Assembly (NCBI GenBank): GCA_934045075.1
Contig: OW203730.1
Location: 7,452,785-7,516,784, forward strand
Direction of reading: 5' to 3'
Length of the DNA: 64,000 bases
From: Yponomeuta sedellus
Taxonomy: Eukaryota; Arthropoda; Insecta; Lepidoptera; Yponomeutidae
Position 1 is the stretch's first letter; each line of letters starts with the position of its first letter. Positions 45,930 through 57,734 of this stretch are shown here, piece by piece. A program made the position numbers and the translations under genes. The notes under the pieces are model-generated. The model was not told where the DNA came from, made no database searches, and saw only the letters and a program-made list of their open reading frames with translations.

Positions 45930-46078
45930 TAAGAATATTCTTTATACACCAGGAAAAAACAAACAAAACATAATTACAAAGATACAGTACAATTTGCGGC
46001 CTTATTGCTTAGAGCAATTTCTTCCAGGCAACCTACGATGGAGAGTTGCTGAAGGAAAAGTGAGACGGGTAGTTTATC
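45930..46078 (-). mobile_element. AATAAA-tailed repeat, opposite orientation
   Basis: GAATATTCTTTATACACCAG, GCGGCCTTATTGCTTAGAGC, TTCTTCCAGGCAACC and GTGAGACGGGTAGTT are the inverse of the copy at 44560, 1.1 kb away. The polyadenylation signal itself is changed (TATAAAG). Confidence 0.78.
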
Positions 46079-47527
46079 TTCTTAGACTATTTATTTTTCA
46101 AAGAAATGTTTTAAAAAGACTTCATTTCTAATTTCCATACTTACACCATTAAAAGACGATCGAACTTGGTACGGATCGGACAACGGATTAGGTACTCTCC
46201 ATACCATATCCGTTCGTCTGGAAGGTTGTCTGCCGAACATAATTAATACTGTTTCGTGTTTGCTCGGTCCGATGGTACGCACATACCGCTGTGCGCCCTT
46301 ACTAGATATTTTTTTTAAATATCCTAGTTTTTTACTCAGATAAACTGATACTTATAAAAACAAAATGTTTACTTAAGAACGTTTTAGAAACAACATCACA
46401 GAAAATTAACTATTATAAAATATATGGGAGCAAAAGAATATTTGAATTTTCCACGATCTTGTCATTCAGCAAAATCTCAGAAGAGATTAATTTGTGAAAA
46501 GTATACATTTGTTCGCACCAACAAAAAAATTGAGTGTGCGAGCGAGATAGCATGCCAGACAAAAAAGCAGGCTTTAGCATTTTAGAATCTCTAGCCGTTT
46601 TTGGACCTTCTTCGGTTTTTGATGTTGTGACTTCTCACTGGGGCCTCTGTGGCTACGCTATAATGACCTTGTGATACAAATAGACCTAAAAACCAGTCAT
46701 TTGAGAATCGCCCAAGTCGTTGAACTTACTCAAATAACGTTTGAGAATGGAGCAGGTGTTCCTACAATATAGCCACTAATATGTTACGCGAGGAACGTTT
46801 GTTTGTACGTAGAGCCCCTAATCTTAAGGTAGCTTAACACTCTCGGGAGTGCACCTTGATTCATACTAGCGTCGAAGAGCGGAGGCTACGAGAGTAGGTA
46901 CTAGCCATCCACACTCTTCATTTATTTAATTCGTCACCTTATGGAGTGACCGCGTTTGCTGCTTTTGCTGAGTCTGAGGAATAGCCCTAATCCAAAGCAC
47001 AATTTTTATGACCTTTTATAAAGCTATTACCCATCTATCCTTCGCACCGCAAGTTGTATTAAGTAGTCACTTGTCATACCGCGAACGGAGTCGCGGTAAA
47101 ATGTTAACAGAAGAGAAAAAACTGTTTAAGTGAAATTAGTCTTGTAATTTTGTGCTAAAGTTTTTGCGAGGGGCGAATGTGGTATCGTTATATCATTGGG
47201 ATATACGTTAGTTTTGGAGTTTTTAGTTTCGGATCCCGCTTCCAAGTTGAAACGTGTGAATACTTATCACATTAAGGACCGATTTCAACATGAACGCTAA
47301 TGGCATTAAACGTAGTTTACAAGTTTATTGGCGTGAAACTGTACTTTATGCATACAGCAGGCCTATAGCTGCTATTATAGACCTGAATAAAAAATCGTTG
47401 CGATACGCGATAATCCAAACACACCTCAAATTATAATTAAAAATTATACCCAAAAAAAAGGCTGTTTCAGTAAAATAATGGTCGCATCCGTGAGAAAATC
47501 ATCAAACTCTTCTTTTAGTAGGTGATT

Positions 47528-48205
47528 TTTTAGGGTTCCGTGACTCAAAATGAAAAACGGATCCCCAAAGGATCACTTTGTTGTCCGTCCATCCATCCGT
47601 TTCTTTGTCAAGAACTCTGAAATGCTTAACCATATACTCAGGTCTACAGTCTTTCAAATTGTGATAAAATCAAACTTCCAAATTAACGCAAAAAACTGTT
47701 ACGGCCGTTTATGGCACAAAAAACACTCATGGGAATCAAATATCATAAGGTACTTGCCGTTGACCTAGAAGTATTAAATTTGGCGAATAATATAGTGTTA
47801 GCAAGTAATATAATATACTACAAATATAGGACAAAATCTGAAAATTATACATTTGTATTTAGATCAAAAAAATATCTTTGAAGTTCTGAAATAGCTCGAA
47901 AAAAAAAGTGAGACTCGATTTCTAAACTATTCATAATTATAAAAACCTATTTTATTCATAATTAGCTGACCCAGCGAACTTCGTACCGCCTAACAGTCGA
48001 TTCTTTTTTTTTTTTTTTCTCTCCGTTAAAACCATCCTCGTATTTCAACGAATGTTCTAAAAAAAGAATTAGCGAAATCGGTTCAGCTGCTCTCAAGATT
48101 GCGCTTACCAACACATTCAGCGATTCATTTTTATATTATAGAATAAAATAATATGTAAGTATATACCTACCTACGAAGTCCGACTCGCACTTGGCCTGTT
48201 TTTTT
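47528..48205 (+). mobile_element. GGGTTCCGT-type repeat with another repeat inserted
   Basis: It starts TTTAGGGTTCCGTGACTCAA and ends at GTCCGACTCGCACTTGGCC followed by TGTTTTTTT, both family borders. An AGCTGACCCAGCGAACTTCG element (47962-48150) is nested inside. The 72-codon frame at 47550 is incidental. Confidence 0.78.
47962..48150 (+). mobile_element. AGCTGACCCAGCG dispersed repeat, nested
   Basis: AGCTGACCCAGCGAACTTCG, AAATCGGTTCAGCTGCTCTC and TACCAACACATTCAGCGATT match the copy at 2725 in order, inside the GGGTTCCGT element. Confidence 0.82.
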
Positions 48206-48884
48206 AATAAGATAGTAGTTTTAATCGTTATTTAATTCTAAAACACACGATGATTCTTAATATACGACCACTTATGTGCCCCGACAATTGCCGAAGTATC
48301 CCGACCGTTAGCATTCCGAGGCAGACCGTCAGCAGCTCTGCATATTCATCACCAAATGGATTCCGCGAATCAGCGAATTTCCGATAGAATGGACCGTTAC
48401 TAAGGCTGACCAATTGGGTAAATATCGGGCTTCCTGTCTTGGAGTTCAGGTCCTAAATTACAATTTTGTCCTGGAAAAAGATATTTTTCACGACATTTAT
48501 TATTATAGCTCGCCGTGTACACTTGATTTTTATTTTATGAGTTTGTGCTTTCTGTATGTTTTTCATGTGTGCGATAAAGTATTAGGTAATTTCCATATAG
48601 ATTTTGTTAGTTCGAGCATAATACGAAACTAGGTATATGTTCGTTCCAGAAAAAAATACAAAGACCTACCTGTATCTGCATTGTATTGTAGTTATAAGAC
48701 TATTACTTACACAAATATTATATTTTAAAATTTAAATATGGACTAATAATTTTCTGAAATAAATGAATTTCATTGAATTGAAAAAAAAAAAATGTTTTCT
48801 ATCCCAGAACAAAGTCGCCTCATCTGTTGAAAGTATTTTATCTATGTGTGCTTTGTCTATTTGTGGTATTTCAAATAAGCATCA

Positions 48885-48973
48885 CCTGTTCCAGCGGTAT
48901 GACGTCTGATTACAGTGCCGGAGGTCGTCGGTTCGATTCTCACTTGGGGCCGCTGTACAATTGAAAAAAATGG
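48885..48973 (+). mobile_element. tRNA-headed SINE (same type), interrupted
   Basis: TTCCAGCGGTATGACGTCTG and GTCGTCGGTTCGATTCTCAC form a tRNA-like head. The body is broken by the 5S SINE at 48985 and a LINE end at 49323; TTCTTGCCTGGTGGCTATAC near 49605 looks like its continuation. Confidence 0.7.
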
Positions 48974-48984
48974 CCTGTCTTTAT

Positions 48985-49148
48985 AATCGTTATCGTTATC
49001 AACTCTTGTATGTCCCCACTGCTGGGGCAGGGGTCTCTTCCTGCATCGCAGGAAGGTTAGACCATACTCCACCACGGGGGCCAAGTCCGGGTTGGTGGAG
49101 GATTGTAAGACAGTGGCGGGCCTTACTGTCAGAAGTTATCAAGCCGAC
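48985..49148 (-). mobile_element. 5S SINE, 5'-truncated, nested in a tRNA-type SINE
   Basis: A minus-strand body with tail ATCGTTATCGTTATCAAC is flanked by the 11-base duplication CCTGTCTTTAT (48974-48984 and 49149-49159). It splits an older tRNA-headed SINE whose head lies at 48885-48958 and whose body resembles 49600-49640. Confidence 0.87.
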
Positions 49149-49322
49149 CCTGTCTTTATCATAATCATAATCATTTACTTATTGCATGTCATGGTAATAG
49201 TACAGGTGGTAGGAATATTAAATAAATAATTTTTGTTCTACATGACACCCTGTAAGGGCACTACAACTTTGCTAAAACTATAGATTTACAGATATGTATA
49301 CAATATTTGAAGCTTACAATAG

Positions 49323-49559
49323 CTGAAGTGGCAGTGGGCCGGCCATATCACCCGAAGAACTGACAACCGATGGGGTAGAAGAGTTCTTGAGTGGAGACCG
49401 CGGATCGGTAAACGTAGTGTAGGACGTCCTCAGACTCGGTGGAGCGATGATCTTCGCAGGGCGGCTGGCAAGAGCTGGATGAGAGTAGCCGAGGACCGTG
49501 CTCAGTGGCGTGCAATGGGAGCGGCCTACGTCCAGCAGTGGACAACCGTAGGCCGATGA
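49323..49559 (+). mobile_element. LINE 3' coding end, intact 79-codon frame
   Basis: The open frame runs LKWQWAGHITRRTDNRWGRR, then VLEWRPRIGKRSVGRPQTRW, SDDLRRAAGKSWMRVAEDRA and QWRAMGAAYVQQWTTVGR with a stop. It is the best-preserved RTE-like end here, with no stop or frameshift. The rest of the LINE is absent (5' truncation). It carries no host function. Confidence 0.88.
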
Positions 49560-50097
49560 TGATGATACAATATTTACAATCTCAGTATTATTTACAATTT
49601 TATGTTCTTGCCTGGTGGCTATACCACAATGCATCCTAGTTTTAGACCAGTACAATTGATTGTGTTATGTGGAAGTTAATATAATTATTTTTCACTAACG
49701 AAGACTTTAACTACCCATATCTACAGAATTGACGATTGTACGTGAACCGTTACAATTCGTAGACATGCCTCTCACGTATAGATACGACTTAAGTCAGGCT
49801 TTATTGTTGGCAGTACCACCACTATGTATTATTCATGGGAAGATGCACAGCAAATTGGGACCTGTTGAGACTTACGGTGTACATTGATCGTGACGCACGC
49901 CGCCTGCAAACGCTGACCTTGACCTGAGCGTTATTGTATTGCGAACTGTAGAATACAGCGTGAAGTTTTATTGACATAGCCAATTATTAATTCCATTATG
50001 TTGTTGATTACTAACAGTTTATGTAGTTACTTATATTTTTCTCACGCAAAGGACTGGAAAAATGTATACCTTTTAGTGCATTACCGAGAAAAACGTG

Positions 50098-50625
50098 TTT
50101 TTAGGGTTCCGTACCTCAAAAGGAAAAAACGGAACCCTTATAGGATCACTTTGTTGTCCGTCTGTCCGTCCGTCCGTCCGTCTGTCAAGACCCTTTTTCT
50201 CAGGAACGCGTGGAGGTATGAAGCTGAAATTTATATCAATTACTCAGGTCTACTGTCCCTTGAAGCTGTGAAAAAATCAAACTTCTAAGCCAACGCAATC
50301 AAAAGATACAGCCGTTTATGCCGCAAATTTTCGACACTTGCAAGGGAATCAAAACCTACAGGGTGCTTCCCGTGAACTCAGAATCTTGAAATTTGGTACG
50401 AAGCAACGTCTTATAGCATAGATAAAGGAAAAATTACGAAAACCATAAATTTTTAGTTACATCTCATAATATATTTTTTTTTAATAATTTTAAACTTACT
50501 ACCCATTTCCTCATAAACGCGTAGAGGTATTAAATTGAAATTTATACCAAATACTCAGGTCTATAATACAGGTTTGTACGGAACCCTCGGTGCGCGAGTC
50601 TGACTCGCACTTGGCCGGTTTTTTT
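50098..50625 (+). mobile_element. GGGTTCCGT-type repeat, near complete
   Basis: TTTTTAGGGTTCCGTACCTC at the left, a GTCCGTCTGTCCGTCCGTCC run, and the right end ACGGAACCCTCGGTGCGCGA then GTCTGACTCGCACTTGGCCG. The ends share inverted GGGTTCCGTAC/GTACGGAACCC sequence. Confidence 0.8.
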
Positions 50626-50871
50626 GTGTTCTCAAACTATTATTAATTTTATCTTTTACAAGTTCTGCAGTAGCACCACTGAAATATACAACACCTTATC
50701 GTATATTATGCGCACAAGCCCTGGACGATTCCAATGGTCTAACTGACCAATTAGTATAAAATTTCCGAGCATATTTAGGCTCCTGAACTTAATTTTGTTG
50801 CTGTTGCTCAAGTTTTTTCGACATTAGACATTGGCGATCATAACATAACATGACCGACATGACATGACATA

Positions 50872-51118
50872 ACATAACCTCACGTCTGCATCCCAGAAGG
50901 GTAGGCCGACACCAGGGACTGCCAAGTGCCTGACAGATCACCTCCGCTTCATCAACATCCATTAGTCGTTGCAAGCACGCAGGGAACTTTCGGGTACTTT
51001 TTATCTTCCCATTGGCTAATACATCCCCTGTTTGGCTGAAGTATGTCCGCCTGGGACCCCTACTGGCCCTTCCACCTTCGCTACATATTTGTTTCATCAA
51101 TCATTCTTCTTTCATCCT
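50872..51118 (-). mobile_element. CCTCACGCCTGTATCCC dispersed repeat
   Basis: AACCTCACGTCTGCATCCCA, AGATCACCTCCGCTTCATCA, GGGTACTTTTTATCTTCCCA and AGTATGTCCGCCTGGGACC correspond to the copy at 3545. Frames of 65-75 codons over it are incidental. Confidence 0.8.
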
Positions 51119-53689
51119 GCCCACATGTCCAAACCAACGCAACATTTATATCTCAATTCGTTACTACGAATCACTGTGACGACACAACATTTTTGTATTT
51201 TGATCCAAATTCAATACGGGCTTCAAAAAGTTGTAATTGACACAGCCAGTTTAAACTGATTTAAAGACGGTAAAACTAAATTCCTATAACACAACATAGG
51301 GCCAATTTCTGAATAATAGTGCTGTTTCTTCGTATTGCTCCGCAAATAGCGGGACTGAAGGTTACTTAAGTATTTACTTAGTGAAATAATCAATCCGGAA
51401 ACGGGCCCATAGTGTCCTAATTTCTTACTTAAACGTAACACAGGTAAAGCGTGTTAAAAAGAAAAAAAAAACCATCTGCAAAAAAACCAGCTGTCGTGCC
51501 ACAAGAACCACCATGTATCTCGTCTCTTCTGTGGCAAATCAAAAAGCGCCGGCCGGCGATGTAGCGGTAATGATAGGAGCATAAAGGTAGCTGCGGTTTA
51601 GCAATAAACTCGAGTTTTCTTTTCAATAGAGCCTGCACTAATGGAATATATAACTGGAATTCAATTCCTAGACAGTGCATTAGAAGCCGAGTGCAATTTC
51701 ATTGTTCGCCAACCACACGGAATGAACAATGCATGGAAGAATTAACTACCAGTCTAACATACCCACTGACCCAATTTCCAACCAATGGAAGGGCGGACGC
51801 TCATTACACTTCTTTCGACGCGCTAATAAGAACCATTAGCGAACTTTACAATTAACCAATAGTAATTGACCCTGATTAGTGCCTGTCCGGTATAGACAAT
51901 GGCTCCCAGGCCGCGTGGTCGGTTCACACGACTTTCACGACTCATTACAAGCATGTAGACAACTGTCTGCCATCTTCGATATATAGTCTTACATAATCTT
52001 TATAAACAAAGCGTTAGAGTTAACTTTGGATTGATTGAACGGTAAAATAGACGTGGTAGTACGGTATTGTTAGATGGCTGCTCAGTACGTGATCGGACCT
52101 AGTCTAGGGCTGTGCTAAGCTAACAGTATACAATCAGCGGACGGCACTGGAATAAAACATGCAAGCCGTTTCAGTAATGAGTTTGAGCAGGCCTCTTGCC
52201 AGTTGATTTCGAATTGCGATAATGAAACGCTACTCGACAGCCCATTTATATACGAGGCACAAGGAGGTCTATACTATACTACATAGTAATTTGTTCAGAT
52301 TTACTAAACTTATAGCTGTTTACTAAAATACCCGCTTCTAGCAGATCGCAAACGATACAAAAATTGCGTTTTAGTGATTTAATTTTTTCAGTCTAATAAT
52401 GTTCTTGCATTATTTCATCGAATCTTACGCGATTTCAAATCGCTTTTGATTAAGTGTAATATAATTAAAAATTGGTCCCATTATATTTAATTTGAGGTGA
52501 AGATCTGATGAAGAGTTTCGAAGAACTCTTTTATGGTCAGCAGCAAGCAAGCCTGATGGGAGGAATTCTTTAGTAATCGGTACATTTAAAAGCAGCTCCG
52601 CACTGACTTAAAATTAGTATTGTATTCCGAAGTCAGTTTTAATTTTTTATTTAAATTGCTGCTGTGCCTGGGAAACTTGTCATTGTGCAATACAACATTT
52701 TATATCCCAGCACCAGGTGGTTTGGTGCTGTGGGCTAAAATCTAGTGGTTTTGCCCAATCACCAGTATTCCGGACATTAGGAAAACTAATAATTTTTGTA
52801 TTGTATTTAACTGAGAAATTAATCACTGTGTTGTCTTATTGGCTTTCAGTTTTAACCTCCTTCTAACTGATCGTATCGATTTCAAACTTTGAAGTGTATG
52901 TGATTCGGATGATAATAAGTACAACAATTTAGTACCGAAAAGTTGATTGTAGATTGTCTGCTCTGCGCAAACTTTAACAGCAGTAACAGTATGAAGTTCA
53001 GGTGTTTATTTAGGTGGTTCTGCTGTAGAACCACTTCTGGCTGTAAAAGAATAAAATAAATAATAATCGTTTAAAAAGTCAACGGACACATTTTTTCGAC
53101 GTACAAATGCATTAATAGCAGAAAATAATTAACAAGAATAATTTGAAGTTAAAAAATATAGGACAGTACCGGTACAAAATAAAAAAAAACCCAGTGATAA
53201 TTTTCCGTCTCAAATGTGAGTGACGACATCTGACTTCTACACATTCTACAATATGTACATGAACTGTGGTCATAAAGCTGAAGATACCGACTGTGGTCTT
53301 AACACAGCAGTAAGTATCAACCCTGAAGTAAACAATGTTGAAGAGCTAGCCTCCTTAGGGATGTCATTATGCAAGCTAGAGGCGTACGGTCCATAAGACA
53401 GTTTCACAGTTCAACAGATCACGCTTGTTACAGTTGCTTTGAATACTGTAACTGTAACCGCTATTATCATAATAATAAACCCTTTGACTTGCAATTTTGC
53501 GTAGAGGAAATGTTGTTCACTCTTTGGAAGTCAAACGGTTCTAATTGCAGAGAAGTTAAAGAAAATTATCAATAGACAGTTGATAACAGCAGCGATAAAA
53601 CGAGAATCGAAATGAACTTTCCCAGCAGTGGGACACGAACGAGGCCACATAATAATAATAAATAAATATTCATGGATGTATTACACAGA

Positions 53690-53795
53690 TCTTCTTAGCC
53701 CTATACTAAGTACAACTAAATGACTCGTGTTACAGGTGCTAACTCGACGATAGGTTTAATACAATAAATACAGAGATAACATCCAAGACACATAA
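53690..53795 (-). mobile_element. Inverted copy of the repeat at 31770-31910
   Basis: CTATACTAAGTACAACTAAA, AGGTGCTAACTCGACGATAG and AGATAACATCCAAGAC are the reverse complement of 31775-31910 at about 90%. Confidence 0.8.
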
Positions 53796-55244
53796 CATTT
53801 TTTTTTATAAAAAAATATATAAAATAAAAAACTTGACCAACTGCACTTTTTGCAATTTCAAACTAAATAATATAGTCATAAAAACAAGTGTTGGGTAGCC
53901 CTGGGTTTGACACGCACATTAATCACCTACAGATTGTTCCCAAGTTGAACTGTCGTTATTTGTTGGGAACAAATACACGGCACATCGATACTAACTGAAA
54001 TGCATCATCCACCACCTACAACCTCAAGGATATCATATAAACCAAAGCCAATAAGCAAATAGGGGAGTGTCTACAGAACCGAGTAGGCTAATTACTAATA
54101 CGTGTTGTCCGCAAATATGAGGTTCAATATTTGCACATGCCATCAGCGTAGACGTTGCCAATTACAGACTGTATTTAGCACAAAACCAAGACGCCAAATC
54201 ATTCTTTCTATTTGTATTTTGGAATTTTCGCCACCTATATAACAGCATTATATGGAATCACCTCAACTGGCTTACAATCAACTGTAGACATTACCCGACG
54301 CGTAGCTGGCATATATTGATTGCATATTGAACGCAGCTTTTGTTCCGAAGCATTTAAAGAGACATAATATCTGTACAGTATAGTATAACTAGAAACTGTC
54401 CCAAAATATAGCCTTGGGGCATGCCCCTGGTAAAGACGTCCAAAGATCCGCCACCCACATTTCGCAACATCATGTTATTTTAGATGTACCAAATGGCGCC
54501 TATTGTTCACCGGCCTTAGTTGCACTTATTGACGCGCAATTTCTAACGGTGGTGGCACACAATCGCAATGATTTACAGCATACTTATTCAAGCCAAATGA
54601 CGTGTTGAAAAACCACACTTCACCGCAGCGCTGACTGAAGCCGTGACATAAAATCGCAAGAAATCATTGAAATCTATTGCAAAGTAATTAAACCGTTAAA
54701 CCGTTACGTACAGTTAGCATATAAAATCCCCATCTTCAATTAATTACACATAAATACGGTTCGTAGTGTCGTAGATTGCCGACGGTGCCAGAATATAGGA
54801 ATACATTAATAGATAATAGGCTAGGGTTTTAAAATAATTTAAATCGAAATATAACTGTTACAGCCAAGAACTAGTTTTTGATTGGGCTTGAAAATAATGA
54901 ATTTGAAATGTTATACATAATCGTAAACAGTCTGGCTGAATATATTAACGTAGACGCCAAAAAAATGTCTCACGAAAATGACCGGATAACTCTGAATTTT
55001 AGTTTCGCACCATTTGACTTACATATCACCGTTATTCGGTCACTCTAATGAGTGGCTCTACTATGAGTTCTAAATTTAATTAAAAATAAATGACATCAAC
55101 AAAATATAATCTCCTTAATTATTGTATTAATGGGCTGTTAACTCCTCATACCGATAAGGAAGAAACTAAATAAATAGTTTAAGTTGTCGGTAGTCCAATC
55201 TTCACAAGTTTTTTCTGCTATTACATCAATGGCGTACTAAACCC

Positions 55245-55455
55245 TAACTGTGAAGGAAAACATCGCGAGGAAACCCACGACTTGATAAGCCCCGCAAGTA
55301 TTGACTTGTCTGTCCTGTGGGCTAGGCTTGATAGAGCAAGCCATCCGTGTAAAAACAATGCCCCAGGCACTGGGGTCCGAGTGGCCCCTTCACCCGTCTA
55401 GTGTGAGTGAAGGTGCCACTGACGCTGTATAAATCACCTCAATACGAAGATGTAA
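55245..55455 (+). mobile_element. SINE, 5'-truncated (GGTGGTAGC type)
   Basis: GTGAAGGAAAACATCGCGAG, ACTTGTCTGTCCTGTGGGCT and CTAGTGTGAGTGAAGGTGCC line up with the copy at 8094-8460. The head is missing. Confidence 0.78.
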
Positions 55456-55920
55456 AGTGTCGACAGAATAACATGCCTCTTTTAGGTGAATAGCAAAGGG
55501 TTAGTCAGAAGGCTTTATGTTTTGACAAATTCGTTTGTTTCCATTGTGAAACAGAGCCCATGCGGAATATTTCTTTCATCATCCATAAAAATCCTGCATC
55601 CCTAGCCTGGGCGCCTTTGCCAACCCTACCAACCAAGTCGACATAGACTTTGCCATCCATTTGCGTTTTTACACACTCGCTCCACTAGCCGCGTGCGATA
55701 TGCCAGCTATGTATGTCGCCGGACGCTGCTGCGCCGCGTCGAGCCGCTCAAATAGAGCGGAGCTTCGATTACATGTCTAAATCAAGAAGCACCATACTGC
55801 GACAGACTGCTAACAGCCGAGGGGACATTGCAAACCGGTTGGGTCACACTGTTTGGCCTCGCCAAGGACGGGCGCTTCGGTTCTGCTTACCTAACACACT
55901 TACACTATTCTAGGGTAGCT

Positions 55921-55960
55921 TTTTTCGCTCTCGACGCATATCCGCGTCGAGAGGGAAAAA
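55921..55960. repeat. CpG-rich hairpin in intron 1
   Basis: TTTTTCGCTCTCGACGC (55921-55937) pairs with GCGTCGAGAGGGAAAAA (55944-55960), one mismatch, loop ATATCC. It lies about 590 bases downstream of the first-exon donor in a GC-richer patch (55660-55960). Confidence 0.88.
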
Positions 55961-56137
55961 CGCGAAGTATTTCATGAGACTGTTGAGATTCTGCTCAATT
56001 GATTCGATATTGTCTTTGCGGTTTCTGTTGGGACAGTTTTAGATGTCCTCGGATTCACTTAAATGTGAGTATGTGTAAGACAACTGTTTTGGATCTTACC
56101 TTTGATTAAGGTTATAAAAGGAAGTGTCCCAAAAAAC

Positions 56138-56386
56138 GTATAGTCCATTTCTTTAGGTACCTTCAAAAAATGTAAACAATTCCGATACGTCTTATTATCG
56201 AAATACACACTTTTTTAATCAAAATCCTTACAATTTAGAAAGTCAATCTGAAATTTAAGGTAATTTCATGAAATTCAAGTAAAATGTAAAGATTTTGATT
56301 TATAAAGTGTGTACTTATTTAACAAAAAAGACGTATTAAGGTTATTTACATTTTTCAAGTACCTAAATAAATGACTATACCTCAAA
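56138..56386. mobile_element. Fold-back MITE downstream of the first coding exon
   Basis: The arms (about 56138-56237 and 56280-56383) start TATAGTCCATTTCTTTAGGT and end ACCTAAATAAATGACTATAC and pair for about 95 bases with scattered mismatches. The center is a ~45-base AT-rich loop. It lies 165 bases from the donor of the first coding exon. Confidence 0.85.
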
Positions 56387-56550
56387 TTTTGAAAAAACTA
56401 TAACGCTGAGTTAATGGAAATAATTTCATTCATTAGATAGTGTTGTGAGTAAACAAGACAGTTTTACTGAACTACTTTTTTGTGATGACGCTCTCTGTAA
56501 GTTCTTTTTTGGTTGGACTTATAGACTAGTATTCAATGTAAAGTACTCAC

Positions 56551-56619
56551 GTTTATCAAAGCTAAGAGTAGCCATACGAATGACGTCCTCGTTATGTGTG
56601 ACGTGATGTCAGATGCCAT
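56551..56619 (-). CDS. First coding exon of a ZP-domain protein: start codon and signal peptide
   Basis: Read on the minus strand, the ATG at 56619-56617 opens 23 codons, MASDITSHITRTSFVW followed by LLLALIN, and stops at a GTGAGT donor (56550 down). Seven untranslated bases (56620-56626) precede it, after a good acceptor (TTCTTTGTTTCAG), so the 5'UTR is itself split and continues upstream. The hydrophobic run is a signal-peptide core. The exon ends in phase 0, which fits the phase-0 start of the exon at 15462. Joined, the reading gives a hydrophobic core, then PRARA and GELWP, with an Ala-X-Ala type cleavage site. The 41 kb distance and the short length are the main doubts. Splice signals, phase and the signal peptide are seen directly; that it belongs to the ZP gene is inferred. 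Confidence 0.75.
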
Positions 56620-57267
56620 TTCAGACCTGAAACAAAGAACATTAATGATTACAGATAAATAATTAGGTTTCTGCAATTTAAGCAACCAAATCGATTTTAG
56701 AAAAAATCTTTATATAGGTAGTTTTTTTTTAGCATTTTATAATTTTATAGTAATTCAATCAACATAAGTTGTTATCCAAAAGACCAATTTCTAATAACAG
56801 TTCAGAGCATAGGACTATTTGTAATGTGTTTTTGAGTTATCCGGCAGGTGGTCTATCTAACCACAAACTGCGTCTACCAAGAATGTTATTTCCCCATATA
56901 TTTTGGGCATAAAACACACAAGAGAAAACAATAAATTTCCGATCGCAGACCAAAAAGCAATATCGTAGAAGCATTCGATATTAGCATAAGTGAAAATGAT
57001 TAGATTTAATCATCGCCCGCGGACCAGTTTCTGTCAAGCCGCCATCTTTAAATACGGCTGTAGAGGGAAATAATAGAAATTCACAGAGAGTCTGCTCAAT
57101 ATCGGCTTAAATTACCTATTTATAACATCCAATCTACAGAGCTACTGATATGATTCGTATGATGATATAACTTTATGGCACGATGTTTTTATCTGACTTT
57201 TGAAGATGATAAAAGATAAATGAAGCAAACAGATATGGGCCATCCATTGTTACTACCAATGCGTATT

Positions 57268-57512
57268 GCGCTTGTTGGTCAATAGGGAACGGACGTTTTT
57301 GAACTCAAACTTTCGTACGTACTACACAAAATTTAATTGTAACCGAATAAAGTTACTAAGCTTTTTGTAAGAAGAGTTCGAAAAGGTTTCTCTTTTTGTC
57401 GGACTCTTCCCACAAAAAGCTTAATAAGTTTGGCCGGTTACAATTCAGTCATGTGTAGTACGTACGAAAGTTTGAGTTCAAAAACGTTCGTTCCCTATTG
57501 CCCAACAAACGC
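57268..57512. mobile_element. Fold-back MITE, ~245 bases, almost entirely hairpin
   Basis: The left arm has TTGTTGGTCAATAGGGAACG, TGAACTCAAACTTTCGTACG, GTAACCG and AAGCTTTTTGT; the right arm repeats these inverted to the outer TTGTTGGGCAATAGGGAAC. The tip is near 57385-57395. The arms are about 110-115 bases and roughly 90% paired, so an RNA of it would be a single long stem. Confidence 0.9.
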
Positions 57513-57734
57513 CAAATCAAAATCGCATTTTTAATAGCACCGCTAGGAACCAACGGTCGTTAGGTTGCTGATAAAAACGCGATTTTTCTCTCCGAGATAT
57601 CATGCAGATTGATAATAAACAAGTAAAGTTCTATTAAGAGTTTCGAGTTTTGAGGTTTGAGTTGTTAATTATTGCCGTCAGGGTAAGAAACCTATGAGTT
57701 ATAATGAAGAAAACCTCATTGCCCCCAAAGCTGT

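Larger units (their letters stand above)
15463..56550 (-). other. Intron 1 of the ZP gene (about 41.1 kb)
   Basis: It runs from the GTGAGT donor at 56550 to the AG acceptor at 15463. It separates the signal-peptide core from the ZP domain, as is common in insect ZP genes. It holds most repeats listed here. No credible conserved coding exon was seen inside it. Stretches of more than 300 bases in which I recognise nothing include 15700-17040, 17590-18430, 19100-20270, 21170-23100, 23170-24900, 26320-27210, 33550-34480, 36870-37960, 38100-38750, 38960-39830, 43030-44280, 46090-47520, 51120-53680 and 53800-55240. These are AT-rich with only simple-sequence runs. Confidence 0.75.

Noticed and set aside
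49314..49655. 113-codon minus frame
   Set aside because: It is the antisense of the intact LINE C-terminus at 49323-49559.
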